Positions 13,696 to 27,794 are shown, counted from the first letter of the stretch. The stretch is 64,000 nucleotides of DNA from Sipunculus nudus (GCA_026874595.1 CM049318.1:38895956-38959955); one strand, 5' to 3'. Numbers and translations: made by a program. Notes: generated by a model from the letters alone, not told the origin.

Positions 13696-15725
13696 GGACA
13701 CAACGACACAAAAAAGTGTATGGTGGGGCAAACCCGGTTCTTGCTAAATACCTCTCAGATGCAAGACTAGCTGGAAAGACATTTGATTTAATACGTCCTA
13801 GAGTCAATTTTGTTAAATTTTTTTTAGAATAGGTTTAAGATGTTTTTTTGTAGAATTGGTCAAAGATGTCTTTTGTAGAATCAGTTGAAAATGTCAGAAT
13901 TCTTTTTTTTTTAAATAATAGACGCCTCATATGCCTAGAAAACCAAATTTCCTTTATTAAGTTTACAGTTTAAAATAACCATATACGATATACCAAGAGG
14001 CGCGGAATCTTAATACCATAATACTAACTTACTATGATATATAAATTACCTTCCGAGTAAAAGCAATCTCTCGATGGATAATACGGTGCGTTTTATTTAA
14101 TTTATATGATAAATGAACTAATCCCGACAAACAATGGATTAAATATAGAATATAGAAATATCAGCTGACTATCTTACATGTATCTCTGTAGGTCCAACGC
14201 TGGTGCTGATATGCCGAAAGAAGCCAGACTTCATGCATTGCATTTTACACCGATTGGATTTGCAATATATGGTATATTTTCTACGATTTATAAAATATAC
14301 GAACAAGTAACAACAAAAAATTGGTGAAAATATCGAACTTATTGAACCTATTAGAATTATATTAGAAAGAGTGATGTTGCTATATGGTGGGGTTGTGTCA
14401 GAGGAGACTTTGACCATTGACTTTATAGTGTGGAATTGTCAACCAGCAGAGCTAGTGCTAGCGTTATATCGACCCTCCGGCATTACGACCAGATAACTGG
14501 CGCTAGAGTGTCATTACATCTAAGCCTGAGGAACGCATTATAAGGCCTAATGAAGATGCAAACATTTTCGTCATTTCTGACAATGCATCATGGTCTACAG
14601 GTACACTGTCAATCAACATAAACCAGACCAATTGTTAGCATTTTTTGTGTACTTTCTAATAATACCAAACATGAGCAAAAAGAAATCTGTTTCAATCAAG
14701 CACATTGGTAATCCCCTCGGCATGTTTCTTGAATTTATGACTGTATGAACACAAGCATGGCTCGCGCGGGTTACAGGACACAGGCAGCTTGCAGGCGATA
14801 CAGGAAATGACCCGTGTCCATGGAGACGGTGTTTCAGTGTGGGTTGTGAGCTCACATGTATACTATTGTGTGAGTTCATTTTTCATAGCATGATATTGAG
14901 ATTATTGTCCGTTTACCACAATATGAATGCAACCTGATGCAAGACCACAGCGATTGATTCCTCGATATTACTTGAATCACGACTCGAGTAGGCTTACCAG
15001 CCCAATTATCCTACTGCCTATCGGGTTGTCACGTCTAAGCTGGTGATGGAGTTGATATGGTCGTTGAAAAAAACTTGATTGTCATAACATTCATTTTGAG
15101 ACATGCCTATCCCATTTTATGGGGAAAAAAAGATGCGTGTTATTAATAGTAAAGAAACCCCATGCGTCATTAATAGTGGTATAAGAGATGACACTTTGAA
15201 TGATAGAACATTAAAGGCACCTACTCTGTATTATTTCCTATAAACGACTTAAAACTATAAACTACTATAAATCACTTCGACGCGAAAGTGCTTGCTGCAC
15301 TGAGTGACATTAACTGAATAGATCTGACGTCAAGCCTCTTTTTGAACCTGTCGTCTGCTCTTCAAAGTCATTCACACGAATGGCGCATTGAATTCACAGT
15401 AAGGATCAATCTCTTTACCACACGCCGTAATGACACCGACCAATTACTTCAGCGCTATCCCAGCTGACCTTATCAGTATTATTGGACCGTAAGTGACTTG
15501 ATTTGTTCATCATCGATTCTTTATTGTCGGTAGAATGACTACTTCCAGACCGCAGCATCATTAGTTTAGGACTTCCACATTGTTCTTCTACCAAGTAAGT
15601 TGGGAAAGGATATATGACTAACATCTTTCTGTCTGCCTGTATATGTATATTTTACCTGTGTACGAGATAAAATAAATGAATAAAATTGTGCATTCTTAAA
15701 ATTGCAAGCATCCGTCATGTGTCTA
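13696..15725. other. Anonymous sequence
   Basis: AT-rich, without recognisable exons, RNA genes or long repeats. Open frames are all under 100 codons and look random. A perfect TGACGTCA site lies at 15325-15332. Confidence 0.35.
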
Positions 15726-15728
15726 TTT

Positions 15729-15805
15729 CTATTGTGAGATGCCCCCAAAACCGTGTTTGCATTCACTTATTCGGCCCGTATTCCCAGGTTCATTCGTGCA
15801 TAAGT
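15729..15805 (-). repeat. Short dispersed repeat, copy 1 (inverted to copy at 28.37 kb)
   Basis: The reverse complement of about 70 bases matches 28372-28445 closely, including 'cctgggaata' and 'gaatgcaaacacggg'-type words. In one frame both copies translate to similar peptides containing CKHG, which shows shared ancestry but not that they are coding. Confidence 0.6.
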
Positions 15806-15894
15806 GACTGTACATTGTGTATATATTCACGGATGACGTTCCTGAATCCGGATCATGTGCCTGATCCACACCAAAATCTAATTTATTCTTCATT

Positions 15895-16012
15895 GGCCTT
15901 TTCCCGGAATGTCCTGAAAATTTCATTGAATTCCGTTCAAAATTAGTTATGTTGTGAACAAACACACATACGAACGGAAATGATTGCATACCCTCCTGTG
16001 GAGGCAAATACG
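15895..16012 (+). mobile_element. LINE 3'-end-like relic, copy 1
   Basis: It contains 'tcctgaaaatttcattgaattccgttca', then 'ttatgttgtgaacaaacacaca', and ends with 'ccctcctgtggaggcaa'. This order (gttca block, gttgtgaacaa(a/g)cacaca block, cctcc-ggagg hairpin) is shared with 27795-27925 and resembles the 3' tails of RTE/L2-like non-LTR elements that I recall from many animals. No reverse transcriptase coding is attached, so it would be a severely 5'-truncated insertion. Confidence 0.4.
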
Positions 16013-19000
16013 GAGCGGTTTCAATGAAATGGTGTATAGATGCGGGGTTAAGGCAAGAAACGTATATTTAAATTTAATATGATTTGATCCGTATCAAAAC
16101 GGGGATACAGGGTGGATGTTTATTCTCTTTGTACATCTGTATGTCAGGAGGAACTGTCACAAGTGCTGACATCTTGTTTGGACTTGAAAACAAGACAGAA
16201 AGATTGCACGCTCTGAGAGCTTTGTGGAATTTGTGCTGTTTTATCCATACCAAATATGGTAAGAAAAAGTCTCAAAAAGAAATCGTTATGTTCTCATATT
16301 AAGTAGAAGTTGCGTTTTTTCATCAATGAATTTTTTTTATAAAGATTTATCGAAATTATCGTATTATATGGTATGATACCCTCTGTGGCTACGCTCAGGA
16401 AAGGTCCGTGTTTTGGTATTGTAGTGTCGGGAATGATGCTAAGTGAGTCCTAAGGGGGTCCATATGGGAATTCAATATTTCCCTATAAATCCCGAGGAAT
16501 CTGCATATTATGGTGAAATTTGTCAAAGGATCTATCACCGCGCCATCTATTAAGCGGGTAAACACAGTCCATGAAAAACCCGACGAACCTGACTTGAGTC
16601 GAACGGACTTGTAAAGATGCAAAAGCGCGATACGTTAGTAAATTTAATACACACGCAAGATGTAATTCTTAAATTACATCTGAACACAGGGGACATTTTG
16701 TCTATGTATGGTTACGAAAATATCGTCACTTGGTCAGTCATAAAAATGCAAACATTATTCTGCATAATCCTGTAACAGAAACAAGTATGAATGCATGTGA
16801 ACGAAAACTGATTCACATCTACAGTCTCTCACAGCAATATTCTCCGCATCCATAAATGTAAAAATATCCAAACACAGCGAGGATAAGGGGGTTGAGTACA
16901 CTTCCGGGTATAAACTGAAGCAGGCCCGGTGCGTGTGATCATACGGGACAGCACAATGATGTGGATATAGACAGGGTACACGGAATAATGAGGATGATTC
17001 ATGATGTTTGTACGTATAATACCAAAACCAACCCTAGGCAGCATATATTATATGTTTGGATAACCAGAAACCATGTGATTGTGTGGTCCCGCACCCAGTG
17101 AAACACGTTTGAACATGTATTATAAATGAACAGTTAATTCTATCGGCCGTTTGCCTCCCAAACGAAACAGACAGAGGCGGATATTTTGTAAGCCTAAAAT
17201 ACGGGAAACATAACAATATACGCGTTTTATACCGAAAAACGGCCGCTTGTGCGTCTTGCACCATTTTCTTCCTTACTTCTGCATACTGCTATTCCAGATT
17301 GCACCATTACAAGCGAACTGATATTGATATGTCGGTTAATAGATTATACTGATGATTTGTCATTTTGGTTGCATTTTTGCACAATCGATCACAAAGGATT
17401 ATGTTGGGACATGGAAAAAAAGTCAAAATCTCATCATTTATATATTCAGAAAAATTTACAGAGTCATAAGAAAGAATGGACACAGAGTGGCAAATAGCAT
17501 TAAAACTGACCCTTGTGCAGCGAGCAAGTGTCAACAACCGGACAGCTATATATTTATACCTTGACTTTTCAGCTTGATGTACAAGCCAGACTGAATCTAC
17601 TGAATAATTCGCTACAGCAGAATATATGGTAAAATAGAAGGTACTAAAAATAATCGATTGATAATCGATCATTGGTCGTTTTGTTCTCTTTCCATCATCA
17701 AACATGATTTTATAACCAATTCTTACCTCCAATTTCTTATACATTTCATGTACCCCCTCCCCTTCGGCTATATGAGTCCACCGCATTCCAAAATACCTCT
17801 ATATCCGCTTCTGAAAGAATCGCTATATTGGCATGCATGCAATGTGGAAACTGCGGTGGTGATCAAATGAAACTTGTTCTCATTTTTACATTATTTATTC
17901 CGTTTAGATTTGTCCTGTTGCGCCCAACATCCAATGAACCCCTTAAAAATCTACCAGTGCCTTTTGTGTATAAATATTTTGATAAATCCACATGCCAATT
18001 ACATCGGTTGGCATGTGTGTCTCCTAAATGTTTCAGTTGCTGGGTATTTCGCCCTAACAGCCGCGTTGAAATGTTTATTGTGTAGTTGTGACTTGCGAAT
18101 TGTTTTGCTCAGACCCTCTTGTTAGACATTATAACCATACCATCGTATACCTCGGCATGCATGTCTTCGGCTTGGTCCCTTGGACCAAATATGAATGTCT
18201 GCTGGGTCCGGTCCGGTTTGTCATGAATTCTTAACTAATACATTCAAATTATTGCTAATGCTTATTTACATAATGTTTGATGGTATGTAAAGGTGGCATT
18301 GTCTACAGGATGCGTATGAAGATGCCATTGTGAAAGCTGACTTATCTTTAAGCATTTCGAACTTGAGATTATCTATACATATTTGAAAATTTGAGTTTTC
18401 TGAGTATGGAAAGCTTCATAAATGGAAAGTCAACGGTCAAAGTAGTAATCACAGTGAATATTTGAGACACGGTAAAAATTGTTAATGTTTAATAAGGACA
18501 GCTAATACCTATTTTAACCTGATCGTACAAAAGTACACTACATCAAGGAGGTTAACATTATACGTGAGGCATAAACGTCGTTTAATGTAGACCTCTCTTC
18601 GTTACATAAAAACAGATATCCTGTTTGTCCAAAGTAAATAACACAGCATTGTCCTGTCAAATACTTAATGTTCATGCAGTAACCAGTGAATAAACATTGT
18701 GGCAGCATATATAATATTATTATAAACATATTAATTTACATGGGTTATACAAATGGTTACTATAACTATAGTCTAAAGAAACTCTCCATGGCTCAGGTTG
18801 TGGAGTTCGGTAGTGTCGAGAGGTGGAGGAAACCGGAGAACCCGGAGCTATAACCACCTGCCTTGGACTGGCCATGCACTACAACCCAATCTCAAAGCCA
18901 ATAGCCGGGGATTTATCATATACTTTCTGTTTAAACTATAGTACACTATAAGGATCTTTAAAGTATGTCATCCGTATTCCTTTTTATGTGCATGGGGCCT

Positions 19001-22000
19001 ATTGCATATTTAAATATATTGAGTGACTGTTATGATATTATTTTCCTTTCTTTAATAATATATGATATATATGACAAGCTTCATATCATAGCTTGAATGT
19101 GTCCATCAAAATGTGGGATAAAATTTAAAGGAAGCTTAAGCATACTTGGTTTGGAGCAACAGAAATCACGATAACATGGCTGACCAGGCAAATGATGCAT
19201 GTATGGACGCACCTTGCAATATATTTGAATAACGACTGCCCCCCCCCCCCCTTCCCCCGGGATAATATTGTTAATTGGACTAATGGGTTCTTGGTGTTAT
19301 GATTATTGGATAGGGTTCAATCATGTTTAGTCGGGAGGGGAATATAAACATAAATCCAGATGAACGTCATACACAATCAGGCGGTTCCATGCAGATCATA
19401 CATGTGGGCGCAATTGTTCCCAGTTGGTTGATTGTGTAGCAGACGAACTTCGTTTGGTAGTCGGACCCTCGTTTGGCGCGCAACCTGCTTGGTATTAACT
19501 TGTAGAGCCTATACGACAGGTCATTCATTTTTTGATTAATTATGGTATTATTTAATAACCATTGTTTATCGTTTAACCATGATGAGCTAATATAAGTGTG
19601 GTTAATATAAGACCGCATGTTGATGTATTTAATTACATACAGGTTACTTGATAGCGTTTGTATTGTCGATATTTGCTTTATGGCAGTAATTAAGCAACTA
19701 CCAATGGTTCAACAGGGCACTTTTCGAGGTGTCTATAATTATGTACATGTCCATGCATGCTTTCACGTATATCTCTACTGCTGATATGCTGCACGCAACT
19801 GCGTTTACACAGACTTCGTATTATAATGACCTTCAGGGAAACATCCACTTTCGGACATTCCCCTATTGCGGACAGCTCTTATTATTGACACTTGTGGTGG
19901 TCAAAGAATAAGGTAATTCTTAGCTTCGTAATCCAGTTAATACGGGATCGTCTTCGTTAGTATCCTTAATGGAGAAGTATACCGTGGATTTTATATAAAT
20001 AAATGTTATACGTATGTGTGTTTTTACGCTCTCGTCGTATACAGATTTGAATTTATGAAGAACACCTTTCCTTCATGACTTATAAACATTTTTGTTTAAA
20101 ATACCGTTCCCTCCTGTTTCAAACTAATGGCTTATGCATCTATATTTATACTGTATAAAGAATCGCCCGTATATTTTCCCAGGAAAGCCTGACCTAATAA
20201 TGATAATTTATTGTAATTTACGTACGTACAGGTTTCAATTTGGCTAATACCTTATGTACATAAGCGATATAACCATAGTACAAATTAAAGCTGAGGATAT
20301 TATTGATTAGATATCTTTTTGTGCAAGACTGTCGTCAAATGTCCATGTGGGTGTCATTATATATTAATATATCTTAAATTCATATACATTATATGACTAA
20401 TGATGACTAAGACAAACGGAAATGAAAATATGTCTGGGCTTTCCCCTATAAAGATCTTATTAAGATTACACGATACACATGCGGGAATTAACTTGCTGTT
20501 AATTTGAGGAAGCTATTATTTACATGGGCTAAACGTTATATATATCCATAGACAAAGGAACGTACTATATATACAGAAGGCGGGACCTGACATGCAGTTA
20601 TTAGACAACAGTAAATTCTCAATAAGAGATCTATACAGTTAGTGTATTACAATGCTTACAGGTTAGGGGTTGAAATAACTTAAATTTTAGATGTCAGTAG
20701 ACCTTTCATAAGCCGTTTATATGAAAAGACCTATATACATGTGTTTAAGCTGTCAAGCTTTTGATATACTGTTTAAACAATATAAAGGAAAAGACTGAAC
20801 AAACCAGTGTTTCTTCTGGATATCATGCTAAAAAATGCAAACATATAGAGCTTTCGTGCATACCCTTGTAATGTCGATTTCTGGCTTTATGGGCCTAATG
20901 CAATTTTCGTTTATTTAACGTCATTTTTATTCGACCGCGACATATTTTCTGTTAATATATTTCATGCAGACAGTAATTATGACGTCAGCTGCTGAGTCCC
21001 GTTGGCTTGGATGGCCAGATACCATGAGCTCGTGTAATTTTTTATATGTCTGAACCAACCGCGTTGTACAGGAATACAGGAGGATTTCACATGCAGGGGT
21101 TTATAGGGGGTAAGGAAGATTAATGTGAAATGTCACAGCTCTGCATTTACCTAGAGTGGACATGTTCCCCAAGTTTCTGTGAGAAAACTAAAAAAAAAAT
21201 TCAATGTAGTGCCCAAGTTGGGAGAAAGTGGCAATACTAAAGAGAAGAAAAAAAAATGAGACTGTGCAATCCTGTCCAATTTAAAGAGGTGTCCACTAAG
21301 ACAGGGTCGACGGTATGCACAAAACAAGAGTCTTTCAAATAACGTCGTTTACTTCCGACATGTAAACTGGTACTCAAGCAGTTGAGGTTCCGTCAAACTC
21401 TGATGTAATCAACGTACATATATAGTGATGTCGATTAAGCAAATACTGCTCATAAACTGCAGCCTGAAGAGGTTCTGGGTCGAGTGGGGACAGGAAAACG
21501 ACGGGTGGAGAAGCTCTACGGGATCTAAAAAGGACATTCGGATTAGGGGAAATCGTATCGTCGAATGGACATTTGGAAATTTGGGAAATCCTGCTGTCTC
21601 ATCTGCACCAGCTGCTCAGGATGTTACTCCCGTAAATGGAGACACATGCAGGATATAACCGTAGTATGATTGTGACAGATGGGGCGTTTAACATATGCCA
21701 CTAGTTACCACTGTGGGTTACCCCGAAATAGAGATTTGAGCCTCCGTTGGTGTGATCTGATAATACCGATATTTGCGGTCAGGTCCAAGCTATTATTTGC
21801 ATGATGGATGATCCGTGTCATCGCCTCTATCTACATTCCAGACGTGATTAATAGGCCCTTCATTCAGATACATAGATAGTAACGGTGTATATATAAACAT
21901 AGAGAAACAAATGATGGGTGCTTACAGAGGAATCCGTCTCACTTTAGGCACCAACCGAATGTGCGCAATTTCCTAGTGGCGTATTTGCGTGAACCCTTGT

Positions 22001-22200
22001 ACCATTTGGCTCTGCTCTCTTTGACATATCGTTGACACCGTCCCGTGATTAATAAGTACTATTCAACATGTTATCTGTCATGTATGATCATACTATTACG
22101 CTGATCTCGCAAGCTTACACAGGGAATGCGGTTCATACCACAGCTTATCGGTTGCAAGTGCCGGAACCTGGAATTAGGGAAGCGTGTTAATGATAATGGA
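16013..22200. other. Anonymous sequence
   Basis: No supportable gene. A C13 tract is at 19239-19251. The phrase near 18816-18850 ('gaggtggaggaaaccggagaacccggag') looks like part of a dispersed repeat. An open frame of 159 codons at 17307-17786 (-) has no recognisable motif and no splice or promoter context. A perfect TGACGTCA is at 20980-20987. Confidence 0.35.
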
Positions 22201-22208
22201 TATAACTT

Positions 22209-22860
22209 AATTGTATCCCCAGACAAAGTCGGGGGATACTATGTTTTCATACCGGTCCCGCCGCCGCCGCCGCCACCGCCGCCGCCGCATATAAATCTTG
22301 TTGGCGCGATAACCCAAAAAATATTTCACGGAAATTTACCAAACTTGGTATATGTATAGATATGGGTAAGAGGACGACGCCTATTAAAAATGAGGTCATG
22401 ACCTTTACTAGGAGAGTGTCCTTGACCTTGAATAGGTCCATTTTTGGGGAAAATCACACAAATTCTTTAATATCTCAAGAAATCTTGCATGGATTTATCC
22501 CAAAATCAAGTTGATGGAAGATCATGGATAGGGTTGTCATGTTCCAGAAACTGGTGGCGCCACCTATTATTCTTTACTTGTTTTTGTGCCGTTTAATACC
22601 CCCAAAATTGCCACCTCACAGTACTGTGAGCATTATAAGTCACAAACTAATGGACAGATTTCTTTTATATTATGCATACACATAGGTATGGGTTATGGGA
22701 TGATGCTTATTTAAATTGGGGTCATGACCTTTCCTATGATAGTGGCCTTGACCTTGAATATTGCCATATATGGTGAAAATCACACACCTCTTTATGATAT
22801 CTCCAGTGTTGATAGCCATATGGATTTCAAACATGACTTATGTATGGCCCACCACTAAAG
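22209..22860 (+). repeat. Head of dispersed repeat starting CCCCAGACAAAGTCGGGG
   Basis: The head 'tccccagacaaagtcgggg' can form a small hairpin. It is followed by a CCG tract (22259-22287), then 'gaggacgacgcctat', 'aataggtccatttttgg' and 'gccacctattattctt'. The same sequence of blocks occurs at 36350-36745, so this is a repeat family. Internal duplication is visible: the block around 22385-22465 is repeated at about 22725-22805. It runs directly into the 288-bp array. Confidence 0.65.
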
Positions 22861-25400
22861 TAAGAACCCTATAGGTTCTAGGGTCATGAGGTCAAAGGTC
22901 AAGGTCACTGGACTGGCATTTAAAAAGATACTGTGGATGCAGTTAAGCCAAACTTTCATCCCAGGTCTTCCATCTTGAATATATAGCTCACTTGCCAATA
23001 TTGGATGATCCATATAAATTTTGGGGTCACAAGGTCAAAGGTCAAGGCCACAGGAGCTATCTGTCCAAAAATTAGTTTCTGGATGAAAATTCCTGCTTTT
23101 ATTGATGTATGGATTTCAAACTTGACTTATATATGTCCCATTGAAAAGCAAGACCCAAATTGATTTTGGGGTCATGAGGTCAAAGGTCCAGGTCACAGGA
23201 CACATTTTTAAAAAGATTGTGGATGCATTTTCAGCCAAACATTTCATATCAGACCTTTCATCTTGCACATATAAGTCATCTGCCAATAGAGGAAGACCCC
23301 TATCAATTTTGAGATCACGAGGTCAAAGTTGAAGGTCACAGGAGCCATCTGTCCAAAAGTTAGTTTCTGGATGATAATTCCTTCTTTTATTGATGTATGG
23401 ATTTCAAACTTGACTTGTATTTGACCCATTGGAAAAGCAAGACCGGAATTGAATTTGGGGTCATGAGGTCAAAGGTCAAGGTCACAGGAAACCTCTTTAA
23501 AAAGATTGTGGATGCATTTTCAGCCAAACAATTCATCTCAGATCTTTCATCTTGCACATATAGTTCACCTGCCAAGAGTGGAAGACCCCTATCAATTTTG
23601 AGGTCAGAAGGTCAAAGGTGAAGGTCACAGGAGCCAACTGTCCAAAAATTAGTTTCTGGATGAAAATTCCTGCTTTTATTGATATATGGATTTCAAACTT
23701 GACTTATATATGTCCCATTGGAAAAGCAAGACCCAAATTGATTTTGGGGTCATGAGGTCAAAGGTCAAGGTCACAGGAAACCTCTTTAAAAAGATGTGGA
23801 TGCATTTTCGGCCAAACATTTCATCTCAGATCTTTTATCTTGCACATATAGTTCTCCTGTCAAGAGAGGAAGAACCCTATCAATTTTTAGGTCACAAGGT
23901 CAAAGGTGAAGGTTACAGGAGACATCTGTCCAAAAATTAGTTTCTGGATTATAATTCCTTCTTTTATTGATGTATGGATTTCAAACTTGGCTTTGTTATT
24001 GACCCATTAGAAAAGCAAGACCCAGATTGATTTTGAGGTCACAAGGTCAAAGGTGAAGGTCACAGGAGCCATCTGTCCAAAAATTAGTTTCTGGATGATA
24101 ATTCCTGCATTTATTGATTTATGGATTTCAAACTTGACTTATATATGTCCCATTGGAAAAGCAAGACCCAAATTGATTTTGGGCTCATGAGGTCAAAGGT
24201 CAAGGTCACAGGATACATCTTTAAAAAGACGTGGATGCATTTTCAGCCAAACATTTCATCTCAGATCTTTCATCTTGCACATATAGTTCACCTGTCAAGA
24301 GAGGAGGAACCCTATCAATTTTTAGGTCACAAGGTCAAAGGTGAAGGTTACAGGAGACATCTGTCCAAAAATTAGTTTCTGGATTATAATTCCTTCTTTT
24401 ATTGATGTATGGATTTCAAACTTGGCTTTGTTATTGACCCATTAGAAAAGCAAGACCCAGATTGATTTTGGGGTCATGAGGTCAAAGGTCAAGGTCACAG
24501 GTAACCTCTTTAAAAAGGTTGTGGATGCATTTTCAGCCAAACAATTCATCTCAGATCTTTCATCTTGCACATATAGTTCACCTGCCAAGAGTGGATGACC
24601 CCTATCAATTTGAGGTCATCAGGTCAAAGGTGAAGGTCACAGGAGCCATATGTCCAAAAATTAGTTTCTGGATGAAAATTCCTTCTATTATTGATGTATG
24701 GATTTCAAACTTGGCTTTGTTATTGACCCATTAGAAAAGCAAGACCCAGATTGATTTTGGGGTCATGAGGTCAAAGGTCAAGGTCACAGGAAACCTCTTT
24801 AAAAAAGTTGTGGATGCATTTTCAGCCAAACAATTCATCTCAGATCTTTCATCTTGCACATATAGTTCATCTGCCAAGAGTGGATGACCCCTATCAATTT
24901 GAGGTCATAAGGTCAAAGGTGAAGGTCACAGGAGCCATATGTCCAAAAATTAGTTTCTGGATGAAAATTCCTGCTTTTATTGATGTATGGATTTCAAACT
25001 TGACTTGTATATGTCCCATTGGAAAAGTAAGACCAAAATTGATTTTGGGGTCATGAGGTCAAAGGTCAAGGTCACAGGACACATTTTTAAAAAGATGTGG
25101 ATGCATTTTCAGCCAAACATTTCATCTCAGATCTTTTATCTTGCACATATTGTTCTCCTGTCAAGAGAGGAAGAACCCTATCAATTTTTAGGTCACAAGG
25201 TCAAAGTTGAAGGTCACAGGAGCCATCTGTCCAAAAATAAGTTTCTGGATGATAATTCCTGCTTTATTGATGAATAGATTTCAAACTTGACTTGCATATG
25301 TCCCATTGGAAAAGCAAGACCCAAATTGATTTTTTGGTCATGAGGTCAAAGGTCAAGGTCACAGGACACATCTTTAAAAAGATCAAGGTCACAGGACCAA
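22860..25400 (+). repeat. 288-bp tandem array with nuclear-receptor-type half-sites
   Basis: The word 'tccaaaaattagtttctgga' or close variants recurs at about 23064, 23352, 23641, 23929, 24076, 24364, 24653, 24942 and 25230. All spacings are 288-289 bases except one of 147, which shows that the unit is a dimer of two related half-units of about 144. One half carries AGGTCAAAGGTCAAGGTCAC and the other AGGTCA(C/G)AAGGTCAAAGGTGAAGGTCAC, so half-sites of the AGGTCA type recur about every 144 bases. Frames beginning 'MDFKLDLY' are products of the periodicity, not genes. The array decays at both ends. Confidence 0.9.
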
Positions 25401-27790
25401 CATCTTCAACAAGATTGTGGATTGTTAGATGGAAGAAACAATAAATATTCCAAGTGTCAGTATATGCTGCTAAAAATGGGGGTCTATTATTGTAGGGAGG
25501 GTGGGGGGGCCTACTATGTCTGGGGATACTCCGGCACCTGCGGTGCCAAGAAATGTCTAGTTGTTTTTACGTTTATGCCGCTTTTGTTTTCTGGCGATAT
25601 CTAGTGTGCAAACACGAAACGATGTATAGATATTTTAAATCTTTTTACAGACGCAAATGCTTTCTAAATTCGTGTTTACTAAAATCACCTTGTTTAAAAA
25701 TGATAATCAAAAGAAATATTAATGATGATGGTCTGTCTCCCAGACTATCTGTTTCATTTATTGAACACTAGACGGCGCTGAGATGCGGTATAGTCGTAAT
25801 TAAGAATGAAGCCATTTTGAAGTACTCGGAAACATTGCAGTATATTTTAATTCAATGATTTATACTGAAGTTTTTCGTTTCAAATCAATTATTCCGAACA
25901 CTTAAATTGTTTATAAGAAATATCGCATATCAGAGGTAGCGTTGAATCTTCTGAGATCTCAGCCTTTAGAGCAGCTCTGGCGCTTAGGACCGTCAACGCT
26001 TATGTTTGGTGCTTGCAGGAATAAAACAAATTCGACAAGTCAGTTGGACTTCCTATCTTTGATGCTAAAGCCACATCCTGAGCCAGGGAGTTAACTCAAC
26101 ATGTTAAAATACCTGGCATATCCGCATTGGAATACATATTGTGTTTATATGACTTTTTAAAGAATTTTCGAAAGTTGATATAGACTATAGCAGACTGGGT
26201 ATACCTGGTTCATTATGTAAAGCCACTTTGGCTGTATCGATTTACCCACGCACCGATACATCGTGATACAATGTCAAATACCGTACTGGTATCGTCCGAT
26301 GTCCCAGTATCGGTCCGTTGATGATGTATGGTCTTCCTACAGACAGTCCGACCATTAGCCAGTGACTTCCGGCATATGATAACAATCAGCAGCTCAGCGC
26401 TTGTAAGGCTCAACTTCTGTGTATCGTATCGTGTATCTTACCCTGTATCGTAGTGTATTATATCATTTGTGGTATCCTATGTCGCATCGTGTACCGTATC
26501 GAGTGCCGTGTTGTGTATCATATCGTGTATTGTATTGTGTATTGTATCGTATGTCGTATGGTGTATCGTAACGTGTAACGTATCACGTATCGTATCGTAT
26601 GTCATATTGTGTATCGTATCGAGTATCGTATTGTGTATCGTATCGTGCCGTGTGTCATATCGTGTAACGTATCGTGTATCTTATCGAGTATCGTAATGTT
26701 TAACAAATCGTGTATTCTGTATCGTATCGTGTATTGTATCGTGAGTGCAGTCGTGCTATAGGCATCGTATCGTGACTTACTCGTGAGATGTATCAGTACT
26801 GCCCTTCCACTGAGAATGTGAAATATTCTTTCTTCAACAGGTCTGCTTAGCAAACAGACAATTAAGGTCCTGTTTGAAGCCGTCATTTGGAAGAAAACTT
26901 CGACTCACATCGATTATACCGATGTGTATTGACTGATTTCAGAATGATCCATGATCCTTATGCTCATCGTGTTCAGTTAAAAAGGGCAGTTATACAGGAT
27001 TTATATTTCAAATAAAAATATTTGGGTTCTCACTTTTATCGTAACAAACGGCTATACAAATGCAGATTATCTTATCTTCTTTCCGGCTGCTCTTTGCAAA
27101 TGGGTGTAACATGTTACGAGCTTTTTACAAGAGCACATCTACAGTATTTACTATTACTGTCAGGTTTAAATTCCCGCTAATGATATTTTAACTCTCACTA
27201 TTATCATATTAACAGCTTTGATCTTCAATGTATTTCCCAAAGTTATTTCATCTTCAAATGTCTATGTTATTTTTCAAAATAGGGTGTCGGGTGCATTGAA
27301 ACTATTGGTCAAAATCAGAAACGCCTGTGTTTAGCTGATCGGCCGAGCCATGGATTTCATTTTTAGAATTATGAGATGTTTCATGTCTTATTTACATGTA
27401 TCGCTAGTTGATACTCCCCCGTATCGCTAGCTGATACCAATTTTAGCGTTTATAATGAGTTTCTGATTAGCACATTACGTGCTTTTGGTATGAGGTAGTG
27501 AATCCGAGCATTGATGTGTTTAAATTAATATAGCATCCGCACAATTTTATCATCTCTCCCTTATCAATCTTGTATGCAGATTTCGGGAATTCGCGATCAC
27601 CCGGTTGGCTCTTGACACAGTATTATGCAATAGCAAGGATTTTCCTTCTGTTTGACAGGTCGTTCGTCAACTTTGGTAACCAATTAAGGTTCTTGGGTAG
27701 AATTGCCCATAGAGTTCTAATGTTGCATTTATTTATAATGTAATCTATAAGGTGACAAACTAGACATCTGCGTTCAAAGGACCTGCGTCC
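25401..27790. other. Anonymous sequence flanking a degenerate satellite
   Basis: Outside the satellite at 26.4-26.8 kb there is nothing I can assign. A G-rich patch sits at 25495-25510. Confidence 0.35.
26415..26775 (+). repeat. Degenerate GTATC-based satellite
   Basis: About 360 bases built from GTATC, GTATCGTATCGT and mutated forms (gtgta, gtcgt, gtaac). Its translation gives the artificial repeats seen in open frames on both strands. The motif is heavily mutated, which suggests an old array. Confidence 0.85.
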
Positions 27791-27794
27791 TGTT

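Noticed and set aside
17345-17410. A further hammerhead from CTGATGA near 17349
   Set aside because: No GAAA or cleavage dinucleotide at the right spacing and no stem II.
17307-17786. 159-codon open frame on the minus strand
   Set aside because: No motif, no membrane or domain pattern that I recognise, no promoter or splice context; within what chance can give in AT-rich DNA with several frames.
23141-25277. Chain of similar open frames starting MDFKLDLY or MWMHFQPN
   Set aside because: They are translations of the 288-bp tandem repeat; each frame is broken at the unit boundary and copies differ by random changes and frameshifts.
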